Shown piece after piece: positions 1 to 8,104 of a stretch of 12,182 nt of DNA (position 1 is its first letter; every line of letters begins with the position of its first letter). The translations under genes were made by a program, and so were the position numbers. The stretch spans positions 1-12,182 of the forward strand of contig CATAWQ010000024.1 of NCBI GenBank assembly GCA_949500635.1, given 5' to 3'. Origin of the DNA: an uncultured Mycoplasmatota bacterium (lineage in GTDB: Bacteria; Bacillota_I; Bacilli_A; Mycoplasmatales; Mycoplasmoidaceae). The notes below the pieces were generated by a model that had not been told where the DNA came from, ran no database searches, and worked only from the letters and a program-made list of their open reading frames with translations.

Positions 1-420
1 AGCTGTATTTAATAATTTCTTTGAAGGCAATAATTTTTTAGGAGCATTTTTAATACCAATATCTTTTGCATATGTCGAATAACTATAAGATGCATTAGAA
101 ATTATTACATCTCCAACTTCTATTCCTTTATATCCACCAGCAGTACCAATCCTAATGATATAGTCTACATCATAAAATTTAAATAATTCATATGAGTAAA
201 TGCCAATTGATGGTATACCCATACCATGAGCCATAATGGTAATTTTCTTACCTTTATAAGTTCCTGTATAAGCATACATTCCTCTAACTTGGTTTACTAA
301 TTTAGGATTTTTAAGGAAAGTTTTAGCTGCCATTTTTGCTCTTAAAGGATCACCTGGCATTAAAACAATTTTAGCAATATCAGTTTTTTTTGCTTGATTA
401 TGAGGAGTAGGAATACACAT
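1..420 (-). CDS. deoD: Purine nucleoside phosphorylase DeoD (3' end outside window)
   Basis: This is the N-terminal 140 codons of a hexameric-type purine nucleoside phosphorylase, a cytosolic enzyme that splits purine (deoxy)nucleosides with phosphate into base and (deoxy)ribose-1-phosphate for salvage. Near the N-terminus are TPH (His7) and LMPGDPLRAK (Gly23, Arg27), which match the E. coli DeoD phosphate and ribose site (TPH, Gly20, Arg24). RIGTAGG follows at 90-96, with Arg90 equivalent to E. coli Arg87. About 100 C-terminal residues, including the base-binding and catalytic Asp region, lie beyond the window edge. The ATG ending at 420 is chosen because the TPH motif follows at the expected distance; no Shine-Dalgarno sequence precedes it. 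The gene diverges from mnmA across 41 bases. Family assignment is secure; completeness cannot be judged. Confidence 0.93.
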   Translation of the reverse strand, partial: MCIPTPHNQAKKTDIAKIVLMPGDPLRAKMAAKTFLKNPKLVNQVRGMYAYTGTYKGKKITIMAHGMGIPSIGIYSYELFKFYDVDYIIRIGTAGGYKGIEVGDVIISNASYSYSTYAKDIGIKNAPKKLLPSKKLLNTA

Positions 421-447
421 ATTATTTATTTGTTAATTAATATAAAA

Positions 448-455
448 ATTATACT
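448..455. promoter_or_regulatory. Shared divergent -10 element for deoD and mnmA
   Basis: The octamer ATTATACT reads TATAAT on the minus strand (453 to 448, for deoD) and TATACT on the plus strand (450 to 455, for mnmA). Start sites expected 6-7 bases downstream would give deoD a leader of about 20 bases. For mnmA the start site would fall essentially at its ATG (462), implying a leaderless mRNA. No convincing -35 hexamer is visible for either. This is inferred from position and match to the sigma-A consensus only. Confidence 0.45.
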
Positions 456-461
456 TAATAT

Positions 462-1571
462 ATGAAGTCAAAAAAGACTAAAGTAATTTTAGGAATGTCT
501 GGGGGAGTAGATTCTTCGGTTTGTGCATACCTATTAAAAAAACAAGGATATGAAGTTATTGGTTTATTTATGCAAAACTGAGACTCATATTTAAATAATG
601 ACTTTCTAGGAAATGTTAATGAATCTAAACAAACATGCAATGTTCAAAAAGATTTTAATGATGCCAAAGCAGTTGCTAATAAATTAGGAATTAAAATTTA
701 TAGGGTTGAATTTATTCAACAATATTGAGAAAAGGTGTTTAAGTATTTAATTGAAGAATATAAAAGAGGAAGAACGCCAAACCCTGATGTATTGTGTAAT
801 AAATATATTAAGTTTAATGAATTTATGAAAGTAGCTAAAAATAAATTTCATTCCGATAAAATTGCTATGGGTCATTATGCTAATGTTAAGAAAATTAAAA
901 ATCAATATTATTTAACAAAAGCAATTGATGAAAATAAAGATCAAACATATTTTTTATGTTGATTAAATCAAGAACAATTATCTAAAACAATATTTCCGAT
1001 TGGAAACATTCCTAAAGATCAAGTAAGAAAAATTGCTCATGAGCAAGGTTTAGATAATTGAAATAAAAAAGATTCTACAGGAATTTGTTTTATTGGTGAA
1101 AGAAATTTTAAAAATTTCTTAAATAATTACCTACCAATTAAAAGAGGAAAAATAGTAGATATCGTTACCAAAAAAATTATTGGTGAACATGATGGAATTA
1201 CATTTTATACCATAGGTCAAAACAAAAATTTAGGCTTAGGTGGCAAACAAAACAAATATTTTGTTTGTAAAAAAGATTTTAAAAAAAATATTATTTATGT
1301 TGTAGACGAGATAAACAAGAAAAAATATTTAACTTCTACAAAATGTGAAGTAGTTAAATTTAATTGAATTAATAAAAGTGAAAATAAAAACGGAAAAATT
1401 AAAGTTAGATTTAGACATCGACAAAATTTAATTGATGGTAATTATGAAATTAAAAATAACAAAATTATTCTAACATATAAACCAACTATTGCAGTCGCTC
1501 CTGGACAATTTGCTGTTTTATATTGTAATAAAAAATGCTTAGGCGGTGGAATAGTAAATAAACTTATTTAA
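462..1571 (+). CDS. mnmA: tRNA-specific 2-thiouridylase MnmA
   Basis: A 369-residue enzyme that adds sulfur to C2 of the wobble uridine (U34) in tRNA-Lys, -Glu and -Gln, using ATP and a persulfide passed from a cysteine desulfurase. The N-terminal PP-loop SGGVDS lies at residues 13-18. The catalytic pair in NPDVLCN is Asp109 and Cys112, matching E. coli Asp99/Cys102. The second active-site cysteine is Cys209 in STGICFIGER. A central TIGQNKNLGLGG stretch and a C-terminal beta-barrel ending in APGQFAVLY complete the normal family order and length. Several tryptophans are UGA codons, including Trp40 and Trp89. The ATG at 462 is chosen because the PP-loop follows directly; no Shine-Dalgarno is present. 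The stop overlaps the tail of purB by 4 bases, leaving no room for a separate terminator. Confidence 0.96.
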
Positions 1572-2863
1572 TTAATCCCAACTCTCTTATAAATTTCGTT
1601 TATATGTTTTTGATAGTATTCTAAAGTAAAACAACCATCAATGTCCTTGGTAGATAGTTTTTTTGAAACTATAGGATGAATTAATAATAAATCTTTAAAT
1701 TGTTTGTTATTAAAGTAGGCATCCATAGCAATAGGTTGAACAGTATCATATGCTTGTTCTCTAGAAAATCCTTTATTAATTAAGGCATTCATCACTCTTT
1801 GAGCAAAAATAATACCATTTGTTTTATAAATATTTGTAATCATATTTTCTTTAAAAATAGTTAAATTATTTACAATATTTACAAATCTTTTAAGCATATA
1901 ATCTAATAAAATTGTTGCATCAGGAAAAATAATTCTTTCAGCGCTTGAATGAGAAATATCTCTTTCATGTCATAAAGGAATGTTTTCATAACTTGTTAGC
2001 ATATAACCTCTTAATACACGAGCGCAACCACACATATTTTCTGAAGATATTGGATTACGTTTATGTGGCATTGCAGATGAACCTTTTTGACCTGAAGCAA
2101 AATATTCTTCTAATTCATGAACTTCTGTTCTTTGTAAATGTCTAATTTCAGTTGCAATTTTTTCTATTGTGCTTCCGATTAATGCAAGTGTTGCTAAATA
2201 AGCAGCATATCTATCTCTTTGAATCACTTGTGTAGAAATATTAGAAGAACCAATATGTAAATTTTTACAAACATAATCTTGAACAAATGGTGAATTGTTT
2301 GCAAAATTACCTACTGCACCTGATAACTTACCAACTTCTACATCTTTCGAAACCATCTTGAAACGTTTCAAATTTCGTTTCATTTCTTCATACCATAAAG
2401 CATATTTTAACCCAAAAGTTGTAATGTCGGCATGGATTCCATGTGTACGACCAATACAAGGATAATTTTTGTATTTAAGAGCTTTAATTTTAAGCACTTC
2501 CATAAAATTTTTAATATCTTTTAACAAGATTTTGTTAGCTTGTCTCAATAAATATCCATTAGCAGTATCAACAACATCAGTAGATGTTAACCCATAATGA
2601 ACTCATTGCTTTTCATCACCTAATGATTCACTAACATTTCTAGTAAAAGCAATAACATCATGATGAGTTATTTTTTCAATTTCTTCAATTCTTTTAACAT
2701 TAAACTTTGCATTCTTTTTAATTGCAAGAACATCTTTAGTGGGAATTACTCCTAATTTACTTCATGCTTCACAGGCTAGAATTTCAATTTTTAAGTAAGT
2801 TTTGAACTTATTTTTAACAGTTCAAATATTTTCCATTTTTGGATTCGAATAACGCTTTATCAT
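1568..2863 (-). CDS. purB: Adenylosuccinate lyase PurB
   Basis: A 431-residue member of the fumarase/aspartase superfamily. It cleaves adenylosuccinate to AMP and fumarate, and in organisms with de novo synthesis also SAICAR to AICAR. Active-site residues fall at the classical B. subtilis numbering: His68 (THHD), His89 (WVHYGLTSTD) and His141 (GRTHG). The signature loop SSAMPHKRNP lies around 262-271, with the catalytic serine at 262/263, Lys268 and Asn270. Length is normal for the family and all UGA codons fall at Trp positions. The ATG at 2863 is chosen because MIKRYSNPKM matches the family's usual beginning and lies just downstream of a -10 box. It converges on mnmA with a 4-base overlap. 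In a mollicute the likely role is IMP-to-AMP interconversion with PurA, not de novo synthesis; that is inference, as purA is not in the window. Confidence 0.97.
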
Positions 2864-2872
2864 AATATTTAA

Positions 2873-2882
2873 ATTATATAAT
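2873..2882. promoter_or_regulatory. Palindromic -10 serving purB and the glycosylase gene
   Basis: ATTATATAAT is a perfect 10-base palindrome in the 36-base gap between two divergent start codons. It reads TATAAT on the plus strand at 2877-2882 and on the minus strand at 2878-2873. Predicted starts leave about 3 bases of leader for purB and about 11 for the glycosylase gene. No strong -35 or Shine-Dalgarno is visible on either side. The assignment rests on consensus match and spacing. Confidence 0.5.
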
Positions 2883-2899
2883 TAATTTATAAGTAAAAA

Positions 2900-3526
2900 A
2901 TGAAAAACACATACTTTAAATACGTCAAAATTAATCAATCTCAGTTAATAAAATTAATAAATATCGAACCTAAAATAGCTAACTTTGTTAACATAGAAAA
3001 GCCTTTCTATTTTAGAATTATGCCAAATCACTTTTCTTGCATTGTTCATACAATAATTTCACAGCAAATTTCTAATGCTGCTGTTAATAGTATTTGAAAT
3101 AAACTTATTACAAAATTTAAAAAACTATCTGCTAAATCAATTGCTGGATCGTCTTTAGAAACATTAAGAAATATTGGTTTATCAGAATCAAAAATTAAAG
3201 GATTAAAACAAATATCTTATGACATAATTGATAAAAAACTTAATCTTAAAAAGTTAGAAAAATTGGATGATAATGAAATATATCAAAAATTGCAAAAATA
3301 TCATTCAATTGGTAAATGATCGGTGGATATGATTTTAATTTTTAGTTATTATCGAAATAACATTATTTCACTTGAAGATTTTGGAATTAAAAATGGAATA
3401 AGAATTTTATTTAACATTAAAAAAATTGACCAAAAAATTTTTCAAAAAATTTGTAATAAATTTAATAATAATTTAACATTATTTTCATTAGTTTTATGAA
3501 AAATATCTAATGAGAATAGCAATTAA
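2900..3526 (+). CDS. AlkA-like DNA-3-methyladenine glycosylase (HhH-GPD family)
   Basis: A 208-residue helix-hairpin-helix DNA glycosylase that probably removes alkylated purines (3-methyladenine type) to start base excision repair. Residues 46-66 contain CIVHTIISQQIS, the typical first helix of the HhH-GPD domain (compare IxxQQxS). The hairpin is at about 134-144, in YHSIGKWSVDM. The presumed catalytic aspartate is Asp160 in ISLEDFGI, aligned with AlkA Asp238 (VFLPDD). Trp200 near the end matches the family's C-terminal helix. It lacks AlkA's N-terminal beta domain and has no iron-sulfur cysteine cluster, which argues against endonuclease III/MutY. The ATG at 2900 is the first in frame and sits 11 bases after the predicted transcription start. 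Substrate range within the family cannot be told from sequence. Confidence 0.82.
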
Positions 3527-3548
3527 ATCATTAATAAGATTCATGTTT

Positions 3549-3582
3549 TTGCAAAAAAAAAAAAAAAAAAAACGAGTATAAA
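3549..3582 (+). promoter_or_regulatory. Putative poly-A-spaced promoter of the LRR lipoprotein gene
   Basis: A weak -35-like TTGCAA (3549-3554) and a -10-like TATAAA (3577-3582) bracket a run of 20 adenines. The spacer is now 22 bases, longer than the optimal 17, so the promoter as read would be weak. Losing about five A residues would bring it near optimum. The layout resembles the variable-length poly-A promoters of Mycoplasma hyorhinis vlp lipoprotein genes. A start near 3589 gives a leader of about 15 bases that contains the Shine-Dalgarno. The -35 identification is tentative. Confidence 0.45.
3553..3572 (+). repeat. Homopolymer tract of 20 A
   Basis: Twenty uninterrupted adenines, the longest homopolymer noticed in the window, lie 31 bases before the start of a surface lipoprotein gene. 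Tracts this long are prone to slipped-strand length change during replication, and also to length error in sequencing. Confidence 0.95.
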
Positions 3583-3591
3583 TATACAAAT

Positions 3592-3596
3592 AGGAG
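3592..3596 (+). promoter_or_regulatory. Shine-Dalgarno of the LRR lipoprotein gene
   Basis: AGGAG sits 7 bases before the ATG at 3604. It is the only clear Shine-Dalgarno match before any of the window's nine protein genes, and it fixes this start codon. Confidence 0.8.
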
Positions 3597-3603
3597 AAAA
3601 AAT

Positions 3604-4221
3604 ATGAAAAATAAAAAATTACTAAAAACTGTTTTGTGTGTTACGTCTGGAATTGGGTTTGCAACATCAATTCCATTTATGACAACTGCTTGTGGATCAT
3701 CCTCTACTAAAACAAGCATTTTACCAGATGAAATTTACGACATTGACCAAACTGGTGTTTTAAATGGATTTAAATCAGGTATTAACTTAGATGAATATAA
3801 TGATGGAATTTGCGATACAATGCAAATTCCAGCAAGTGTAACAAGTATTGCTGATAGTGCTTTTGAAAATAAAATTCCATCTTTTATTAAGAATTTAACT
3901 TTTGCTTCTGGATCTAATTGTTCTTCAATCGAATACGGTGGTTTTGATGAAAATAATTCCTTAACTTCTGTAACATTCCCAAGTAGTTTAACATTAATTA
4001 ATACATGTGCTTTTAGTTTCTGTTCAAACTTAAGTAGTATTACATGAAATGCTTGACAAGATGGAACAACTATAGACGAATATGTAGGATTTAATCATAT
4101 TTCATCTACAGGAACAGTTTTAGTAATAAACCCTGTTGATTCTAATCATAATAGTGAAAAATTACTTGAATATTTAAAGCAAAATGTTCATTTACCTGAA
4201 ACTTGAAGAATAGCCTCGTAA
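3604..4221 (+). CDS. Surface lipoprotein with BspA-like leucine-rich repeats
   Basis: A 205-residue predicted membrane-anchored surface protein. A lysine-rich start and hydrophobic segment (residues 6-28) end in the lipobox-like MTTAC, so Cys30 would be lipidated after signal peptidase II cleavage. Residues about 75-148 hold two or three irregular LRR_5/BspA-type repeats, with the pattern IPASVTSIADSAF and FPSSLTLINTCAF followed by NLSSIT. The C-terminal 55 residues, from Trp148 through STGTV (168-172) to LLEYL and LPETW (197-201), resemble the cap that often follows such repeats in mycoplasma proteins. Several tryptophans use UGA. BspA-like proteins in other bacteria bind host or extracellular-matrix components; adhesion is therefore possible but unproven here. 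The protein is short for the family, with very few repeats. It has its own promoter with a long poly-A tract and a strong Shine-Dalgarno, suggesting phase-variable, well-translated expression. Confidence 0.8.
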
Positions 4222-4254
4222 TTAATAAATTACAATAGATTAAGTTTATGTTTT

Positions 4255-4278
4255 ATAGTTAAATTATTAACTATTTTT
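4255..4278 (+). terminator. Weak rho-independent terminator-like hairpin
   Basis: A perfect 8-base inverted repeat (ATAGTTAA, loop ATTA, TTAACTAT) runs into a T run ending at 4278, 33 bases after the lipoprotein stop codon. It contains only one G-C pair, so the stem is weak, but its placement between two separately promoted genes fits termination. Confidence 0.4.
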
Positions 4279-4333
4279 GATATAAATAATTTTTTATAAA
4301 TCTAAAATTTAATAGTTAATTAAATATTTATTT

Positions 4334-4339
4334 TATAAT
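4334..4339 (+). promoter_or_regulatory. -10 element of the leuS-helicase-MATE operon
   Basis: A perfect TATAAT lies 11 bases before the leuS ATG, predicting a leader of about 5 bases with no room for a Shine-Dalgarno or a T-box. The rest of the gap (4279-4333) is almost pure A/T. It holds a 7-base A/T inverted repeat at 4307-4325 and no clear -35. Confidence 0.5.
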
Positions 4340-4350
4340 TTTTTATTAAT

Positions 4351-6753
4351 ATGTATAACCATAACTTAATAGAAAAAAAATGACAGAAATATTGGCTAGA
4401 ACATAAAACTTATCAATTCAAAGATGATTCAAATAAAAAGTTTTATGCTCTTGATATGTTTCCCTACCCGTCAGGTCAAGGTTTACATGTTGGTCATCCA
4501 AAAGGTTATACAGCAACAGATGTAATTTCTAGATTCAAAATTCATCAAGGATTTAATGTTCTTCATCCTATTGGCTGAGATGCGTTTGGATTACCCGCTG
4601 AACAATATGCATTACAAACAGGTAATCATCCAAAAGAATTTACTACTAAAAATATTAATAAATTTAGAGAACAGTTAATGTCTTTAGGTTTTTGTTTTGA
4701 TTACGATAAAGAAGTAAACACTACTGATCCTAAATACTTTAAATGAACACAATGAATATTTTCTAAATTATTTGAAAATGATTTAGCAGAAATCCAAGAT
4801 ATTGATGTTAACTGATGTGAGGAATTAGGAACAGTTCTATCTAACGAGGAAGTATTAATTGTTAATGGAAAAATGGTTTCTGAAAGAGGAAGTTTTCCAG
4901 TTATTAAACGTCCAATGAGACAATGAGTTTTAAAGATTACAAAATATGCAGATAAATTACTTGATGGTCTAGATGAAGTTGATTGACCTGAATCTTTAAA
5001 ATCAATTCAAAAAAAATGAATTGGTAAGTCAGTTGGTGCATTAATTAAATTTAAGGCTAATAATTTAATATTGGATGTTTTTACTACTAGACCAGATACA
5101 ATTTATGGAGTTAGTTATTTAGCAATTGCACCTGAATCTCCCTTATTAAATGAATTAACTACCCCTCAGCAGAAAGCGGATGTAGAAAAATATATTTTAA
5201 TAGCTAAATCAAAAACAGAAATTTTGAGAAAACAAGAAAAAAATAAGACTGGTGTGTTTATTGGTACTTATGCAATAAATCCGATTACAAATGAATCAAT
5301 TCCTATATATGTGTCTGACTATGTTTTAAAAGACCATGGTACAGGAATTGTTATGGGTGTTCCTGCACATGATGAAAGAGATTACCAATTTGCTAAAAAA
5401 TATAATTTACCTATAACATTTGTAATTAAATGTGAAAACCATGATGAAGCATTTATAATAGATGGTATTCATATTAATTCAAGACTCATTAATGGATTAA
5501 ATAATAAAGATGCATCAAAGATAATTGTTGAATATTTAATAAAAAATAATCTTGGTAAACAATATACAACATACAAATTAAAAGACTGAATTTTTAGTCG
5601 TCAGAGATATTGAGGTGAGCCATTTCCAATTATTTTTGACCAAAATAATAAACCAATATTAGTAAAAGAATTGCCAGTAAAATTACCATATATTAAAAAT
5701 TTAAAGTTATCAGGAAATGGTCAATCACCATTATCTAATGATCAAGAATGAATTAATCTTAATATTAATGGTAAGCATTATATTAGAGAATCTAACACAA
5801 TGCCTCAATGAGCAGGCTCTTGCTGATACTATTTGGGGTATATCTTAAAAAATTCTGACGGTTCATATATTGATTTAAATTCAAAAGAAGCTTTTGAATT
5901 ATTTAAAAAATGATTACCAGTTGATTTATATGTTGGTGGACAGGAACACGCTGTTCTTCATCTTTTATATGCCAGATTCTGACATCGTTTCTTATATGAT
6001 ATTAAAGTGGTTCCTACAAAAGAACCATTTCAAAAAATTATTAATCAAGGAATGATTTTGGGAGAAAATGGTGAAAAAATGTCAAAATCTAGAGGTAATG
6101 TAATCAATCCTGATGATATTGTTAAAACTCATGGTGCTGATGCATTAAGATTGTATGAAATGTTTATGGGTCCGTTGACTGCATCATTACCATGAACTGA
6201 ATCTGGATTAAATGGCATTAGAAAATGACTAGATAGAATTTACGCGATTTTTAATTCTAATAATATTAAGATTCATAAAAATGTAACACCGAATAAAAAT
6301 CTTGAGTTTGCATACAATAATTTTATTATGAAAGTAACAAATTGTATTGAAAAATACAATTTTAATGTAGGTATATCTGAAATGATGATATTTATTAATG
6401 AGTGTTATAAAAATACAACTCTCCCGTTAGACTATATGGTAAACTTTTTAGTAGTATTATCATGTTATGCTCCGCACTTAGCAGAGGAATTATATTCTTC
6501 ATTTAATAATGATTCAATTTTCAAGGCAAAATGACCAACATTCTCTCATAAAGCGTTAATTAAGTCAACAATTAGTTTGCCTATTTCTCAAAATGGTAAA
6601 TTAAGGGATGTTATAGAAATTGATGTTGATATGTCAAAAGATCAAGTTATTCATATAGCAAAATCTCGTGACAAGGTTAAGAATTTTATTGATGGAAAAC
6701 AAATTAAAAAAATTATTTATGTTCCTGGAAAAATTTTAAATTTTATTTTGTAA
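4351..6753 (+). CDS. leuS: Leucyl-tRNA synthetase
   Basis: An 800-residue class I synthetase that charges tRNA-Leu in the cytosol. The HIGH-type motif is HVGH at 46-49, preceded by FPYPSGQGL, and KMSKS is at 576-580 in GEKMSKSRGN. The CP1 editing domain is present: the threonine-rich TTRPDT lies at 245-250 and PAHDERD at 338-344, with Asp344 equivalent to E. coli Asp345. Proofreading of mischarged tRNA should therefore be possible. The remaining landmarks, SRQRYWGEP, ESNTMPQWAGSCWYY and the C-terminal anticodon-binding helices, are in normal order. About 18 of 19 tryptophans are UGA; the exception is Trp15 (UGG). The ATG at 4351 is supported by the MYNHNLIEKKWQKYW start typical of bacterial LeuRS. 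It is the first gene of an operon; the helicase ATG follows after a single base. Confidence 0.98.
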
Positions 6754-6754
6754 T

Positions 6755-8104
6755 ATGTATTTTAGTGAATTAAATTTTAAAAAATGAATAATTGATAAAT
6801 TAAATGAATTAAAAATTATAAGATTAACAGAGATTCAAGAAAAAACAATACCATTAGTCTTAAAAAATAATTCTTTAATTATTTCTAGTCAAACTGGAAG
6901 CGGTAAAACATATTGCTACTTATTGCCAATATTAAATAAGTTAGATTTTTCATCAAATAAAACTCAAGCATTGATTGTTTTACCTACCAAAGAATTAGTA
7001 CGACAAGTAAATTCAAAAATTAATGATTTTAAAAAAAATAATAATCAAATTAAAAACATTAGTCTTATTGAAGACAAACAAATTAATATTAATAATTTAC
7101 CACACATCGTTATAGGAACACCACTTAAGGCAAAAGAGTTTCTTGATAAATATAAAATTAAAGATTTAAGATATTTTGTTTTAGATGAAGCAGATATGCT
7201 TTTTGATCTAGGTTTTACCAATATTATTGATGAAATTTTTAAAAAAATTGATTCTCAAATTTTAATTAAAATTGCATGTTCTGCTACTCTTCATGAATCT
7301 TTATCAAATAAATTAAGAAAATATTTAAAAAATACAAAAATCATTCTTAACTCTAAATCAATTTGAGTTAACCCTAATATCACTCACAACATTATTTATT
7401 CAACAAACTTGGATGATCATCAAGGAACATTACTAAAGTTAATTAACATTATTAATCCTTTTTTTGGAATTATTTTTTGTAACACAAAAAATGAAGTGGA
7501 TGAATTATATAAAATATTAAAAACACAAAATACTGATATAGTTAAACTTCATAAAGATTTATCTATTAATGAACGTAAGAAAATCTTTAAAGACATTAGT
7601 AATCTTAAATATAAATATTTAATTGCTACAGATTTAGCTAGTCGTGGATTGGATATTAAAGGTGCTGATGTAGTTATTTCTTATTCAATGCCAGCAGATG
7701 ATACATGATATATCCATAGAACAGGAAGAGCAGGAAGAAATGGTACAATAGGTGCAAGTTATGTTATCTACAATCAAAAAAATGATAATCAAATTAATAG
7801 ATTAACCAAAAAATCAATTAAATGAAACTTTTTATTAATAGATAAGCAAAATAGATTAATAAATAAAAATTTAAAGTTAAGAGTTAAAACTAAACTAAAA
7901 TTTGATTCAGCAACAAATGCTGAAATTAAAAAAATAATTAGATTAAATTCTAAGAAGGTAAAACCTGGATATAAAAAAAAGATTAAGCAACAAATAAATA
8001 AAATTAAGCAAAAAAAGAAACATGAATATATTGAAAGACAAGTAAAACAGAGATTATTGAATAATAACATTAGAAAAACTAAACATAACAAGATAAGAAA
8101 ATAA
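6755..8104 (+). CDS. DEAD-box RNA helicase with basic tail
   Basis: A 449-residue ATP-dependent RNA helicase, probably acting in ribosome assembly or mRNA turnover. All core motifs are visible: a Q-type LTEIQEKTIP, motif I SSQTGSGKT (44-52), Ia PTKELVRQ, Ib GTP, motif II DEAD (144-147), motif III SAT (176-178), motif IV IIFCNT, motif V ATDLASRGLDI and motif VI HRTGRAGR (321-328). The last 62 residues (388-449) hold about 24 Lys/Arg and form a low-complexity tail likely to bind RNA. It resembles the CshA/CshB group of Firmicutes, but the exact orthologue cannot be fixed, so no symbol is given. The ATG lies one base after the leuS stop, with no Shine-Dalgarno, so translation is probably coupled. 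Its stop overlaps the next start as TAATG. Confidence 0.95.

Noticed and set aside
455..1571. mnmA, purB, leuS and others as broken genes because of many internal UGA codons
   Set aside because: UGA falls consistently at conserved tryptophan positions, so it is sense under the mycoplasma code, not a sign of decay.
1945..2145. A 66-codon plus-strand open frame within purB
   Set aside because: It lies opposite conserved purB sequence, including the region before the SSAMPHKRN loop, and has no recognisable product.
3531..3719. A minus-strand frame with a poly-Phe run
   Set aside because: The Phe run is just the poly-A tract read backwards, and the rest is antisense to the lipoprotein signal peptide.
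4307..4325. A/T-only inverted repeat before leuS as an operator or second terminator
   Set aside because: A 7-base all-A/T repeat is expected by chance in such AT-rich DNA, and no T run or regulator gene supports it.
4222..4350. Possible T-box or other riboswitch before leuS
   Set aside because: The TATAAT at 4334 leaves only a few bases of leader. The upstream sequence is almost pure A/T, with no T-box sequence or stable stem set.
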